In this document: positions 9,630-21,788 of the stretch, in pieces
Numbering within the stretch: the first letter of the stretch is position 1
Layout of the letters: every line of letters begins with the position of its first letter
From: Vibrio sp. SCSIO 43137
Lineage (GTDB): Bacteria; Pseudomonadota; Gammaproteobacteria; Enterobacterales; Vibrionaceae
Direction of reading: 5' to 3'
NCBI RefSeq assembly: GCF_028201475.1
Contig: NZ_CP116383.1
Span: 1,984,001-2,048,000, forward strand
Length of the DNA stretch: 64,000 nucleotides
Made by a program: the position numbers and the translations under genes
Notes under the pieces: model-generated
Told to the model about the DNA's origin: nothing
The model's input: only the letters and a program-made list of their open reading frames with translations
Database searches by the model: none

Positions 9630-11900
9630 TTAATGAACCGGCTCTTCCTGCTCATTCAGGTAGTGGAACTGAAGCTCATCTTTTTCCAGTTCAACTTTCA
9701 CCGTGCCACCATTCACTAATGAACCAAACAGCAGTTCATTGGCCAGCGGTTTTTTCAGACTTTCCTGAATCACACGACCCATCGGCCTTGCCCCCATGGA
9801 CTTGTCATAGCCTTTGTTCGCCAGCCAGTGACGGGCATCTTCAGATACTTCAAGAGAAACACCTCGTGAATCCAGCTGTGCCTGAAGTTCAACAATGAAC
9901 TTATCAACCACCTGATGAATAACCACTTCATCAAGGCTGTTAAACCAGATGATATTGTCCAGTCTGTTACGGAACTCAGGGGTAAACACCTTCTTAATCT
10001 CTGCCATGGCATCATGGCTGTGGTCCTGTTGAATAAGCCCGATAGACTTCTTAACCGTCTCTGCAACACCGGCATTGGTGGTCATTACCAGAATCACATT
10101 ACGGAAATCTGCCTTACGGCCGTTGTTGTCCGTTAATGTGCCGTTATCCATCACCTGAAGAAGCAGGTTAAAGATATCCGGGTGCGCTTTCTCAATCTCA
10201 TCCAGCAACACAACGGCATGAGGATGTTTAATCACCGCATCCGTCAGCAAGCCACCTTGATCGTAGCCAACATACCCCGGAGGCGCACCGATAAGACGGC
10301 TGACTGAATGACGCTCACCGTACTCAGACATGTCAAAGCGCAGCAGTTCTATTCCGAGCATTTTCGCCAGTTGTAATGTCACCTCCGTCTTACCTACCCC
10401 GGTAGGACCGGCAAACAGGAAGGAACCAACCGGACGATTCTCTGCACCTAAACCGGCACGGGTCAGTTTAATCGCTTCGCTTAGTGCTTCGATAGCATCA
10501 TCCTGACCAAATACCATCATCTTCATCTTATCGCTCAGGGACTGAAGGATATCTTTATCAGAAGATGATACGGATTTCTCAGGGATGCGCGCCATCTTGG
10601 CCACCATAGCTTCTATATCCGCCACGCCGACGGTTTTCTTCCTGCGGCTTGCAGGAGCAAGACGGCTACGGGCACCGGCTTCATCGATAACATCGATGGC
10701 TTTGTCCGGCAGGTGACGCTCGTTAATATACTTGGCTGACAGCTCGACAGCAGCGCGCAGTGCCTTATTGGTGTAACGAACCTCATGGTGCGCTTCATAT
10801 TTTGGTTTAAGACCGATCAGGATCTTAGTGGTGTCATCCAGCGAAGGCTCGATAACATCAATCTTCTGGAAACGACGGGATAGTGCCCGCTCTTTTTCGA
10901 AGATATTGCTGTATTCCTGATAGGTGGTTGAACCAATGCAACGAAGCTTACCGCTGCTGAGCAGAGGTTTTATCAGGTTAGCAGCATCAACTTGTCCGCC
11001 TGAAGCCGCACCGGCACCAATAATGGTATGAATTTCGTCGATAAAGAGAATGGCATCATCCTCTTTTTCCAGTTGTTTCAGGATCGCCTTAAAGCGTTTC
11101 TCGAAGTCACCTCGGTACTTAGTACCTGCCAATAGCGAACCGATATCCAGCGAATAGATAACACTGTTTTCAATAACCTCAGGTACCTGACCTTCCACGA
11201 TACGCCATGCAAGCCCTTCCGCAATGGCCGTTTTACCGACACCTGCTTCACCCACCAGTAACGGGTTATTCTTACGGCGGCGGCACAGAACCTGAATGGT
11301 TCTTTCCAGCTCTTTATCACGGCCGATTAGCGGATCAATATGCCCTTGTCTGGCAACCTGATTCAGGTTAGTGGCAAATGATTCCAGCTTCTCTTCTGAT
11401 GAATTCTCTTCAGCCGGTGTTTCACTGCCAAACACATCTGATGAAGAACCTTCATCTTTACCTGACGCTTTGCTGATACCGTGAGAGATATAGTTAACAA
11501 TATCCAGACGGCTGACATCGTGCTTTTTCAGCAGATAGGCCGCGTGGGATTCCTGTTCACTGAAAATGGCCACCAGTACATTGGCGCCGGAGACTTCGTT
11601 TCTGCCCGACGACTGCACATGGAACACCGCTCTTTGCAGTACGCGCTGAAAACTCAATGTCGGCTGAGTTTCTCGGGTTTCATCATTGTCGGGAATCAGT
11701 GGGGTAGTTTGATCTATAAAGGCATCTAACTCATTTTTGAGTAGTTCGATATCTGCCTGGCAGGCCTTAAGGGTTTCTCTGGCTGCTTCGTTATCCAGAA
11801 GTGCAAGCAGCAGATGTTCGACTGTCATAAACTCATGACGTTTATCTCGGGCGCGGGCAAACGCGCCATTCAGACTTGTTTCTAATTCTTTGTTCAGCAT
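9630..11900 (-). CDS. clpA: ATP-dependent Clp protease ATP-binding subunit ClpA
   Basis: AAA+ unfoldase that feeds substrates to ClpP. The 756-residue protein has an N-terminal double Clp-N domain (residues 1-145; [14 protein letters not shown]), a first AAA module with GEAGVGKTA and [13 protein letters not shown], and a second with GPTGVGKTE and [13 protein letters not shown], the ClpP-docking loop, lies in SIGLIQQ. The ATG at 11900 is preceded by GGAGGT; an upstream in-frame start at 11915 overlaps that site and is rejected. It is 49 bp downstream of clpS on the same strand, so the two are an operon. Confidence 0.97.
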   Translation of the reverse strand: MLNKELETSLNGAFARARDKRHEFMTVEHLLLALLDNEAARETLKACQADIELLKNELDAFIDQTTPLIPDNDETRETQPTLSFQRVLQRAVFHVQSSGRNEVSGANVLVAIFSEQESHAAYLLKKHDVSRLDIVNYISHGISKASGKDEGSSSDVFGSETPAEENSSEEKLESFATNLNQVARQGHIDPLIGRDKELERTIQVLCRRRKNNPLLVGEAGVGKTAIAEGLAWRIVEGQVPEVIENSVIYSLDIGSLLAGTKYRGDFEKRFKAILKQLEKEDDAILFIDEIHTIIGAGAASGGQVDAANLIKPLLSSGKLRCIGSTTYQEYSNIFEKERALSRRFQKIDVIEPSLDDTTKILIGLKPKYEAHHEVRYTNKALRAAVELSAKYINERHLPDKAIDVIDEAGARSRLAPASRRKKTVGVADIEAMVAKMARIPEKSVSSSDKDILQSLSDKMKMMVFGQDDAIEALSEAIKLTRAGLGAENRPVGSFLFAGPTGVGKTEVTLQLAKMLGIELLRFDMSEYGERHSVSRLIGAPPGYVGYDQGGLLTDAVIKHPHAVVLLDEIEKAHPDIFNLLLQVMDNGTLTDNNGRKADFRNVILVMTTNAGVAETVKKSIGLIQQDHSHDAMAEIKKVFTPEFRNRLDNIIWFNSLDEVVIHQVVDKFIVELQAQLDSRGVSLEVSEDARHWLANKGYDKSMGARPMGRVIQESLKKPLANELLFGSLVNGGTVKVELEKDELQFHYLNEQEEPVH

Positions 11901-11949
11901 AAGGACCTCCCACAAAGAGCAACCTATGTTGCAATGGGTATAGCATTTG

Positions 11950-12270
11950 TTACGCCCTTTCCATTGTACATAACAGCGGGTGCTCGTTTTCCCTTGAGTA
12001 CGTGGTGACTTGCATCACCTTTGTCTCTGCAATTTCGGCAGAAAATGTGCCGCAAATGGCTTTCCCTTCATAATGCACTTTCAGCATTACTTGAGTCGCC
12101 TTCTCCAAATCCATGGAAAAGAATCTATCGAGAATCTCGATAACAAAATCCATCGGTGTATAGTCGTCATTATTAAGAATAACGTTGTACATTGATGGCG
12201 GTTTTACTTTCGTTTCTTCTTTCTCCAGTAAATCAGAGTCTGGAGTCACCCATTGATATTGTTTACTCAT
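11950..12270 (-). CDS. clpS: ClpS adaptor for N-degron substrates
   Basis: Binds N-terminal Leu/Phe/Tyr/Trp degrons and delivers them to ClpA. The 106-residue protein has a flexible N-terminal extension, then the core with [20 protein letters not shown] (degron pocket), a basic/hydrophobic middle ([27 protein letters not shown]) and the C-terminal strand. It is transcribed ahead of clpA. Together with aat and bpt nearby, most of the bacterial N-degron pathway is encoded within 5 kb. Confidence 0.97.
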   Translation of the reverse strand: MSKQYQWVTPDSDLLEKEETKVKPPSMYNVILNNDDYTPMDFVIEILDRFFSMDLEKATQVMLKVHYEGKAICGTFSAEIAETKVMQVTTYSRENEHPLLCTMERA

Positions 12271-12668
12271 TATTATTTCGATAACTTGAAAAGCGACAAA
12301 AATAACTTTTCTTTAACTTAGAGACTAATTCACCAATTGTATCCCTGCAAATAAAACTTTGCCATCTTTTCACATCTGCAAGCTGTTTGCTCAAAAGCTA
12401 AGCAGATTCGGGGGAACGCAATTATCCGACAGTAACTATGCTCAACAGATCACAAAGTTAGAAAAATGTTAACCACAAAAGTGATATGTTGTATTTTTTG
12501 TTACTTTTTATCGCAATTAGCTATTGACTGTGCGGTTTCATTGGCTAAATTGTGTGCTGTGATGATTAAAATTTGGCAGCGCCTGAATTGATATTCACTC
12601 ACTCCGGAGATGGACGTCGTATCCGGAACAACAACTTCAGTTACAAAATGCAATGAGGGATGTATAGC
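12271..12668. other. clpS-cspD divergent intergenic region
   Basis: 398 bp of AT-rich sequence between divergent genes. It contains the candidate cspD promoter (listed separately), which would give a 5' leader of about 110 nt. No coding sequence is convincing. The clpS promoter could not be placed. Confidence 0.5.
12524..12551 (+). promoter_or_regulatory. Candidate sigma-70 promoter of cspD
   Basis: TTGACT (12524-12529), a 16-base spacer and TAAATT (12546-12551). Transcription would begin near 12558, leaving a leader of roughly 110 nt before the ATG at 12669. Long leaders are common in cold-shock family genes. Inferred from consensus only. Confidence 0.5.
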
Positions 12669-12890
12669 ATGGCTACCGGTACAGTTAAGTGGTTCAACAA
12701 CGCCAAAGGATTTGGATTTATCTGCCCTGAAGGTGAAGATGGTGACATCTTCGCTCACTATTCAACGATTCAGATGGACGGATACCGTACTCTGAAAGCA
12801 GGTCAGCAGGTATCATACGAAGTTGAACAAGGACCAAAAGGCTACCACGCAAGTGCCGTTGTACCTATTGAAGGACAACAGGCAAAATAA
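12669..12890 (+). CDS. cspD: Cold shock-like protein CspD
   Basis: Single cold-shock domain, 73 residues. RNP1 is KGFGFI and RNP2 is IFAHYSTI; the start MATGTVKWFNNAKGFGFI is canonical, so the ATG at 12669 is used rather than an upstream one at 12660. In E. coli CspD is a stationary-phase replication inhibitor degraded by Lon, and its gene lies next to clpS-clpA, exactly as here. That distinguishes it from the cold-induced CspA paralogs. Followed by a hairpin cluster and palindrome at 12941-13040. Confidence 0.93.
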   Translation: MATGTVKWFNNAKGFGFICPEGEDGDIFAHYSTIQMDGYRTLKAGQQVSYEVEQGPKGYHASAVVPIEGQQAK

Positions 12891-12940
12891 TACGCTGCCA
12901 TAGAAGTAGTAAAATTATATAAATGCTGTAGTGATAAAAA

Positions 12941-13040
12941 AAAACATCCACCGGCATAGCCGGCTGTCTTTTATACAGAAGTCCCTCACATTATGCGAGG
13001 GACTTCTGTATAAAAGACAGCCAGCCTAGCTGGGGGTTTT
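12941..13040. repeat. Large palindrome with Tn5/IS50-like inverted ends (possible miniature transposon)
   Basis: The core 12964-13020 is a palindrome whose arms (starting CTGTCTTTTATACAGAAGT) are identical for 24 bases and enclose a 9-base loop; GC pairs next to the core extend the match to 26 bp. The 19-base ends differ at only three positions from the IS50 outer end as I remember it (CTGACTCTTATACACAAGT). The core is flanked on the left by CCGGCATAGCCGG and on the right by CCAGCCTAGCTGG, two similar small hairpins, so the whole 100-bp unit is an imperfect larger inverted repeat with A-rich left and T-rich right edges. No clean 9-bp target duplication is visible. It contains no gene. It also probably terminates cspD transcription. 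Confidence 0.6.
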
Positions 13041-13054
13041 CTATATACAAAAAG

Positions 13055-13078
13055 AACCCGCTTCACCGCGGGTTTTTT
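13055..13078 (+). terminator. Rho-independent terminator downstream of cspD
   Basis: Stem AACCCGC/GCGGGTT (13055-13061 and 13068-13074) with a 6-base loop, followed by six T. Probably the main cspD terminator, beyond the palindrome. Confidence 0.85.
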
Positions 13079-13264
13079 ATCACCTGAATCATACATAAAC
13101 TCATGTGTTTAAGTTGCCTTTAACTTAAACAAATTGAAGGTAATCCATTGAATTAAAAGGACGATTATAAGAGCCTTGTCAGGTCAGGCTGACAACAAGG
13201 CGGTGATCGTCAAAATTAACATCGTGTACCTTTTTGCCCCCAACCGTGCTGTGCCAGAAAGCGC

Positions 13265-13292
13265 TTGACACATATCGTCCCTGACGTAAAAT
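13265..13292 (+). promoter_or_regulatory. Near-consensus sigma-70 promoter
   Basis: Perfect -35 TTGACA (13265-13270), a 16-base spacer and -10 TAAAAT (13287-13292). Predicted start of transcription is near 13299. It is the best promoter match I found in the window, with no ORF directly after it. Confidence 0.7.
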
Positions 13293-13298
13293 TTAAGT

Positions 13299-13428
13299 AT
13301 CGATGTAGCAGACATGTTTTTATAACATGACATCGCATAACCTCTCAGAGGTCGAGGCTGTGTCCGGTAATGATGTTCTGAATCCAAGATTTATCTTGGC
13401 GAAGGCTCCCTAGACGGAGCCTTTGTTA
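13299..13428 (+). ncRNA. Candidate structured small RNA or attenuated leader, about 130 nt
   Basis: Lies between the promoter at 13265 and a terminator. Visible structure: hairpin 13301-13335 (CGATGT...ACATCG outside, CATGT/ACATG inside), a small CCTC/GAGG pair near 13341-13351, a hairpin CCAAGA/TCTTGG at 13384-13399, and the terminal stem AAGGCTCC/GGAGCCTT at 13402-13423 followed by TTTGTTATTT. There is no credible ORF or ribosome site inside. It could be an independent trans-acting RNA or an attenuator for the gene at 13457. I do not recognise it as Spot 42, GcvB, RyhB, Qrr or 6S. Confidence 0.5.
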
Positions 13429-13430
13429 TT
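13402..13430 (+). terminator. Terminator of the candidate small RNA
   Basis: 8-bp perfect stem (13402-13409 and 13416-13423), 6-base loop, then TTTGTTATTT. It sits 27 bases before the next start codon. Confidence 0.7.
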
Positions 13431-13456
13431 TCTGGCGTAAGGAAACTTATCCACTC

Positions 13457-14008
13457 ATGGCAACAAAGCGACTGTTCAATCTTCCTGATAAAGCTGTCCA
13501 GCAATGGAAAAGTTTCCATTTCAAAGGTATTGAGCATAACTTAAACCATTTGGATGCATGTAAGTTAACTTTCAGACATCCGGAACGTAACGAGCAATAC
13601 ACATTACATTTTACCTTTTCCCATCACGTATTTACCCGAACCATAAAAGATAACGAAGCTACCGAGCCTGCTGACATTTATCCCTATCCGGTTGACAGAA
13701 GAGTCTTTGACGAAACGCGTTATCAACTATCTAAGCACTTGCCGGAGATCATAAGTACCTTGCCGGAGCAGTTCTGCTATCACGGCGGTTATAGCCGATA
13801 TTGTAGCTGTAAAATTGAACAGGAAAATGGCGGCCATATCTACTATCAAGTCGTTTATAGAGTATGGAAAGAGAGAGGGAAAATGCGTTTTCATGTTGAA
13901 AGTGCTTACCCCCTTGAAGGCAAACTGGGGAAAGTGAAAAAGGTTAACTTCTGGGTGATTTGCCACAACTTACTAAGAAATAAACAACTGCCAAAGCCAG
14001 CAAGTTAG
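13457..14008 (+). CDS. Conserved hypothetical protein, 183 residues
   Basis: I do not recognise the family. The protein is soluble, basic and rich in His, Tyr and aromatic residues, with no signal peptide or membrane helix. Notable are HFTFSHHVFTR (about residues 51-61), a Cys pair with nearby His in YHGGYSRYCSCKIEQ (about 108-122) and an alternating strand-rich C-terminal half (YYQVVYRVW, MRFHVESAYPL) with a basic end. The pattern of two Cys plus His could bind metal, but that is a guess. It begins at ATG 13457 right after the small-RNA terminator and converges on icd, with a shared terminator. Codon use looks like its neighbours. Confidence 0.75.
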   Translation: MATKRLFNLPDKAVQQWKSFHFKGIEHNLNHLDACKLTFRHPERNEQYTLHFTFSHHVFTRTIKDNEATEPADIYPYPVDRRVFDETRYQLSKHLPEIISTLPEQFCYHGGYSRYCSCKIEQENGGHIYYQVVYRVWKERGKMRFHVESAYPLEGKLGKVKKVNFWVICHNLLRNKQLPKPAS

Positions 14009-14104
14009 GCATTCCTTAGGAGGCAGCGCTGTTTTTATGGTTAAACAACCTGCCCTTTAAATAAACCAAGGGTAAATTACTTTATTTTCATGTACCTAAC
14101 ACAA

Positions 14105-14135
14105 AAGAACCCGCTTATGCGGGTTCTTAATTTTT
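14105..14135. terminator. Bidirectional terminator between the 183-residue gene and icd
   Basis: 10-bp stem AAGAACCCGC/GCGGGTTCTT (14105-14114 and 14119-14128), loop of 4, with TTAATTTTT to the right and TTTTGTG when read leftward. Confidence 0.88.
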
Positions 14136-14147
14136 ACCGATAGCAGA

Positions 14148-16385
<2,238 letters not shown>

Positions 16386-16668
16386 CTATATTTAACAGGC
16401 CGGATTGATGAGGAAAAGGCCTGATTGAATTGACATAAGCAGTAATCTAAAACATCCTCGGCACCACTTATGCTTGATTGCTCGCCAATAGATTAACTAA
16501 AGGATAGTCAATCATTCCATGAGCAACGTTTTTTCACGTATAATTAAACAAATTCAGATAATTAGTTTGTGTGATAATTCCAAATTTTGGCGCGAAGATA
16601 ATATCTTAAAACACCACAGTTTCAAAATTTAACAAACACTTTATTTACATAATTGTAAGGTAGTTAAC

Positions 16669-17352
16669 ATGACATCTCGTTTGAGAGGCAGTAAAAGTGG
16701 CAAGTCTCCCGCCTCCAAATCCCCCCATTTTAAACGCAAGCCGGGCTTTTCATCAGCAAAACAACGCAGTAAAAAACGGCCGGAAAAAAGAGTCGTCTCC
16801 CCTGAGGAGAGAAAGGTCATACTGTTTAACAAGCCATACGATACTTTAAGTCAGTTTACTGATGGTGAAGGCCGCAAAACGCTGGCGGACTATATTCCGG
16901 TTAAAGAAGTTTATGCCGCAGGACGACTGGACAGAGACAGTGAAGGTTTAATGATTCTTACTAATGACGGCATCTTGCAGGCTAAGCTGACTCAGCCGAA
17001 ATCCAAATCACCAAAAACTTATTGGGTTCAGGTGGAAGGTGCTCCAGATGAAACTGCTCTGGACAAACTAAGGCAGGGAGTTGAACTAAAAGATGGTAAA
17101 ACCCTTCCGGCTAAAGTTGAAATCATAGAGACGCCGGATTTATGGGAGCGCAACCCGCCGGTTCGTTTCAGGGCAGCGATTCCGACCACCTGGCTGGCAA
17201 TTACAATTATTGAAGGCAGAAATCGTCAGGTTCGTCGTATGACCGCCAATATCGGCTACCCTACCCTCAGGCTGATTCGCTACTCGATGGGCAGTTACTC
17301 GCTGGCCGATCTTCAGCCGGGAGAGTACCAATTGATTGAAGGAAAGATATAG
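16669..17352 (+). CDS. rluE: 23S rRNA pseudouridine(2457) synthase
   Basis: RsuA/RluB/E/F-family enzyme, 227 residues, that isomerises a single uridine in 23S rRNA. The catalytic aspartate lies in [34 protein letters not shown] precedes it, and [10 protein letters not shown] lies in the C-terminal half. There is no N-terminal S4 domain, only a basic 45-residue extension rich in Ser/Lys/Arg, consistent with RluE. The context beside icd also matches E. coli rluE. The 292 bp before it hold the divergent promoters and nothing else I can support. Confidence 0.93.
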   Translation: MTSRLRGSKSGKSPASKSPHFKRKPGFSSAKQRSKKRPEKRVVSPEERKVILFNKPYDTLSQFTDGEGRKTLADYIPVKEVYAAGRLDRDSEGLMILTNDGILQAKLTQPKSKSPKTYWVQVEGAPDETALDKLRQGVELKDGKTLPAKVEIIETPDLWERNPPVRFRAAIPTTWLAITIIEGRNRQVRRMTANIGYPTLRLIRYSMGSYSLADLQPGEYQLIEGKI

Positions 17353-17360
17353 ACAAAAGA

Positions 17361-17381
17361 AAGGGCGCATTAAGCGCCCTT
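17361..17381. terminator. Probable bidirectional terminator, rluE / small hypothetical gene
   Basis: 8-bp stem AAGGGCGC/GCGCCCTT (17361-17368 and 17374-17381), loop of 5. The T-tracts are weak on both sides (leftward TTCTTTTGT). Confidence 0.65.
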
Positions 17382-17405
17382 CAGGCACCTATAAACCTGA
17401 CTCGG

Positions 17406-17675
17406 TTACTCACCTTCCATAAAACCAAGATCCGGCAACTGACTTAGGTGCTTTGCATAACGTTTGTTGTCAAACTGTGCATCGTTTTTCATCACATCAA
17501 AAACCTCTACAGAGAGAGCACATGCAATCAGGGCAATCGCATCTTCCCTTGAGTTGCCTGTCATCATCAGACGCATTAAGGTCTCTTTAACCTCAATTGG
17601 CTCACCATCTGCCAGTTGGTTCTCTACTGCTTCTAACAGCACGCTCTCATCAACAAAATCGTTGTTCTCAGACAT
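17406..17675 (-). CDS. Conserved hypothetical protein, 89 residues
   Basis: Small acidic helical protein (start MSENNDFVDESVLLEAVENQL). The sequence reads as a real protein with amphipathic helices and the segment ETLMRLMMTGNSREDAIALIACALSVEVFDVMK, which resembles a helical repeat. No Cys, membrane segment or catalytic motif. The family is not recognised with certainty. It is transcribed away from mnmA and converges with rluE. Confidence 0.75.
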   Translation of the reverse strand: MSENNDFVDESVLLEAVENQLADGEPIEVKETLMRLMMTGNSREDAIALIACALSVEVFDVMKNDAQFDNKRYAKHLSQLPDLGFMEGE

Positions 17676-17846
17676 TTCATTTTTACCCGTAACTATTTTT
17701 GCGCACTATGCCATATTCAGAGGGCAATGTACTCATTTTTTGCCCGGTTAAGCGAAACAAAAACTGTGAACGGTGTCTCGGATCTGTAACCTTTAAATTC
17801 TTTCTGTTAGAATCAGCGCCCGTGTATGAAATGTGGTACTAAGTGA

Positions 17847-18956
17847 ATGTCTGACAACAGCAAAAAGAAAGTGATCGTCGGTATGTCCGGCGGTGTTGAT
17901 TCATCTGTTTCCGCTTACCTTCTCCAGCAACAGGGCTATCAGGTAGAAGGCCTGTTTATGAAAAACTGGGAAGAGGACGACGGAGAAGAGTACTGTACAG
18001 CAGCTGAAGATTTAGCTGATGCTCAGGCTGTTTGTGACAAACTTGGTATCTATCTGCATACCATCAACTTTGCAGCAGAGTACTGGGACAACGTTTTCGA
18101 GTACTTTCTTGAAGAGTATAAAGCCGGCCGTACCCCGAACCCGGATATCCTATGTAACAAAGAGATCAAGTTTAAAGCCTTCCTTGAGTTTGCTGACGAA
18201 GTGCTCGACGCCGACTACATTGCCATGGGTCACTATGTGCGTCGCACTTTCCCGCAAAACGGTGAAAAGCCTCAGATGCTGAGAGGGCTGGACTCTAATA
18301 AGGATCAAAGCTACTTTCTGTATACCCTGAGCCACGAGCAAGTTGCCCGCAGCCTGTTCCCGGTTGGTGAACTGGAAAAACCAGAAGTAAGAAAGATTGC
18401 CGAAGAGCAAGGCCTGATTACGGCTAAGAAGAAAGACTCAACCGGTATCTGCTTTATTGGTGAGCGTAAGTTCACAGAGTTCCTTTCACGCTACCTGCCG
18501 GCACAGCCGGGTGTGATTGAGACACCGGAAGGGAAAGAGATTGGTCAGCATCAGGGGCTGATGTACCATACTCTCGGCCAGCGCAAAGGCCTGCATATCG
18601 GTGGTCAGAAAGGCGGCGGCGGTAACGAAGAGCCGTGGTACGTTGCTGACAAAGACCTTGAACGCAATGTACTTATTGCCGTTCAGGGCGCTGATCATCC
18701 GCTGCTGAAGTCACAAGGCTTAATCGCATCACAACTGCACTGGGTAGACAGAGAAATAATTTCTGAGCCAACCCGCTGTAGTGTAAAAACCCGTTATCGC
18801 CAGACTGATATTCCATGTACAATTATCCCGGTTGATGATGAGAATATAAAAGTTATTTTTGATGACCCTCAGGTTGCAGTAACACCCGGTCAATCAGCAG
18901 TCTTTTATCTGGATGATGTCTGTCTCGGTGGCGGCATTATTGAAAAACGAATTTAA
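17847..18956 (+). CDS. mnmA: tRNA-specific 2-thiouridylase MnmA
   Basis: Thiolates U34 in the wobble position of tRNA Lys, Glu and Gln with sulfur relayed from IscS/TusE. The 369-residue protein has the PP-loop [15 protein letters not shown] (residues 12-26), [12 protein letters not shown] with the first catalytic Cys, and [11 protein letters not shown] with the second Cys, plus the C-terminal beta-barrel. The ATG is at 17847. hflD follows after 26 bp and purB after another 39 bp, the usual mnmA-hflD-purB operon. Confidence 0.97.
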   Translation: MSDNSKKKVIVGMSGGVDSSVSAYLLQQQGYQVEGLFMKNWEEDDGEEYCTAAEDLADAQAVCDKLGIYLHTINFAAEYWDNVFEYFLEEYKAGRTPNPDILCNKEIKFKAFLEFADEVLDADYIAMGHYVRRTFPQNGEKPQMLRGLDSNKDQSYFLYTLSHEQVARSLFPVGELEKPEVRKIAEEQGLITAKKKDSTGICFIGERKFTEFLSRYLPAQPGVIETPEGKEIGQHQGLMYHTLGQRKGLHIGGQKGGGGNEEPWYVADKDLERNVLIAVQGADHPLLKSQGLIASQLHWVDREIISEPTRCSVKTRYRQTDIPCTIIPVDDENIKVIFDDPQVAVTPGQSAVFYLDDVCLGGGIIEKRI

Positions 18957-18982
18957 ACAGCATTTACTATCAGGAGTTTTAC

Positions 18983-19600
18983 GTGGCGAATTCACTATAT
19001 GATCGTACTATCGCATTTGCAGGTATCTGTCAGGCGGTTGCTTTGGTTCAACAAGTAGCGAAGAACGGTGATTGTGACAGAGATGCATTTGAGACATCGA
19101 TAAAAGCCATTTTAAACACCAGCCCCAGCAGCACGCTGGATGTATTTGGTCATGAATCAAACCTTAAACTGGGTCTTGAGTGCATGGTCAAGGGCATTGA
19201 TAGTACGCCGTCCGGCAGCGAAATTACCCGCTATATCATCAGCCTTATGGCTTTAGAGCGTAAGCTGGACGAAAAACGTGATGCGATGGCCAAACTTGGC
19301 GATCGCATTCAGATGGCTGAACGCCAGCAAGAGCATTTTGATCTGTTCGATGAGCAGATGATCAGTAATATTGCCAGCATCTATCTGGACGTTATCAGTC
19401 CGATTGGTCCGAGAATTCAGGTGTCAGGCACCCCTTCCGTATTACAGCAAACCTCCAACCAGCAAAAAGTGCGTGCTCTTCTTCTTTCCGGGATCAGAAG
19501 CACAGTACTTTGGCGCCAGGTAGGTGGTAAGCGCCGCCATATGGTCTTTGGCCGTAAGAAAATGGTCGAACAGGCCCAAATTCTGTTGGCACGAATTTAA
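18983..19600 (+). CDS. hflD: High frequency lysogenisation protein HflD homolog
   Basis: Peripheral inner-membrane protein of the DUF489 family, 205 residues, all-helical. In E. coli it binds lambda CII and affects lysogeny, but its host role is unclear. The start is GTG 18983 with CAGGAG upstream. Conserved stretches include [20 protein letters not shown] at the N-terminus and [24 protein letters not shown] at the C-terminus. Position between mnmA and purB is the standard arrangement. Confidence 0.95.
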   Translation: MANSLYDRTIAFAGICQAVALVQQVAKNGDCDRDAFETSIKAILNTSPSSTLDVFGHESNLKLGLECMVKGIDSTPSGSEITRYIISLMALERKLDEKRDAMAKLGDRIQMAERQQEHFDLFDEQMISNIASIYLDVISPIGPRIQVSGTPSVLQQTSNQQKVRALLLSGIRSTVLWRQVGGKRRHMVFGRKKMVEQAQILLARI

Positions 19601-19612
19601 CCACAACCATAG

Positions 19613-21013
<1,401 letters not shown>

Positions 21014-21040
21014 AGCACTGATTTACTATTGGTAATGTGA

Positions 21041-21069
21041 GGTCGCATTTAGTATGCGGCCTTTTTTTT
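21041..21069 (+). terminator. Rho-independent terminator of purB
   Basis: 8-bp stem GGTCGCAT/ATGCGGCC (21041-21048 and 21054-21061, one GU pair) followed by eight T. Confidence 0.9.
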
Positions 21070-21082
21070 CGCTAGTATGCGG

Positions 21083-21143
21083 TATACCCAAGTGTCCTCA
21101 AGATGCAGGATTCAGAGCGATATCATAAGGTTACTTGGGTATA
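21083..21143. repeat. Short copy of the Vibrio TATACCCAAGT inverted repeat element
   Basis: 61 bp bounded by TATACCCAAGT and its complement ACTTGGGTATA; the terminal repeats extend to 16 bp with two mismatches. The left 37 bases match the left end of the 265-bp copy at 60270 at nearly every position (…GATGCAGGATTCAGAGC against …AATGCAGTATTCAGAGC), so this is an internally deleted member of the same family. It lies between the purB terminator and the GNAT gene. Confidence 0.8.
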
Positions 21144-21159
21144 CTCATATGAGGCTGTT

Positions 21160-21684
21160 ATGAAAATAGAATATATTAGAGATAATCAGGTAGACCGTCA
21201 GTTGGATCGACAGATCCGTAAATTGCTCTCCAGTTGCTTTACCGACAGCGATGAGAAAATTTTCCGTCATCAGCGCTACTTTATTGAAGTTCCCACTCAC
21301 CGTTACCTGCTAAAAGACAGTTACGATGAACTGGTTGCACATGTCGCCGTACATGACAAACAGGTATTTATTGAAAACAACCCGGTATCCATCGCCGGCG
21401 TTTCAGAAGTTTGCGTTCACCCACTCTACCGCAAAAAAGGTTATGTAAGAAAACTGCTTTGTCACGTTCATCGGGATATTGAATCCCGCGATGTTTCCTA
21501 CTCGGTTCTTTTCGGTGAAAAATCTGTTTATCAATCCAGTGGCTACCATGAGGTTGAAAACCTTTATGTCAAGCAGACCACTTCCGTAGAGGAAATATGG
21601 CAATCCGAACCCGCCATGATAAGAGAGATTACCCGCCCCTGGCCGGTAACTTTTCCCGTTAAGCTGGAAGGAATCACCTTTTAA
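21160..21684 (+). CDS. GNAT-family N-acetyltransferase
   Basis: A 174-residue protein with the GNAT acetyl-CoA-binding block VSEVCVHPLYRKKGYVRKLLCHVHRDIE (about residues 80-107) after two beta strands, and a C-terminal YQSSGYHEV strand. The substrate is unknown. The open frame extends upstream to 21103 inside the repeat, but ATG 21160 with GAGGCT upstream is the natural start, because the earlier part is repeat sequence. The neighbouring repeat may supply a -10 (TATACT at 21139). It converges with the chemoreceptor gene. Confidence 0.85.
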   Translation: MKIEYIRDNQVDRQLDRQIRKLLSSCFTDSDEKIFRHQRYFIEVPTHRYLLKDSYDELVAHVAVHDKQVFIENNPVSIAGVSEVCVHPLYRKKGYVRKLLCHVHRDIESRDVSYSVLFGEKSVYQSSGYHEVENLYVKQTTSVEEIWQSEPAMIREITRPWPVTFPVKLEGITF

Positions 21685-21729
21685 ACAACAATCACCACCG
21701 CCATAGATGGTAGTATAAGGTCCGAAACA

Positions 21730-21760
21730 AAAACGCTCGTTAATTAACGAGCGTTTTTTT
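21730..21760. terminator. Bidirectional terminator, GNAT gene / chemoreceptor
   Basis: 12-bp perfect stem AAAACGCTCGTT/AACGAGCGTTTT with loop AATT, with T-runs on both strands. Confidence 0.93.
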
Positions 21761-21788
21761 ATGTTCAGCAAGAGGCTAAAATCTGTTG

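Larger units (their letters stand above)
13079..13456. other. Intergenic region holding a candidate small RNA
   Basis: A 378-bp stretch without a convincing ORF. An isolated hairpin lies at about 13173-13201 (GCCTTGT...ACAAGGC), followed by a strong promoter at 13265 and the structured unit ending in a terminator at 13423, described separately. Confidence 0.6.

Noticed and set aside
12501..12758. 85-residue minus-strand ORF over the cspD promoter and start
   Set aside because: Antisense to cspD, no ribosome site, composition unlike a protein.
13184..13387. 67-residue minus-strand ORF opposite the candidate RNA
   Set aside because: No ribosome site; overlaps the promoter and hairpins, and the sequence looks random.
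21103..21159. Longer start for the GNAT protein
   Set aside because: These codons are within the inverted-repeat element; ATG 21160 has a better ribosome site.
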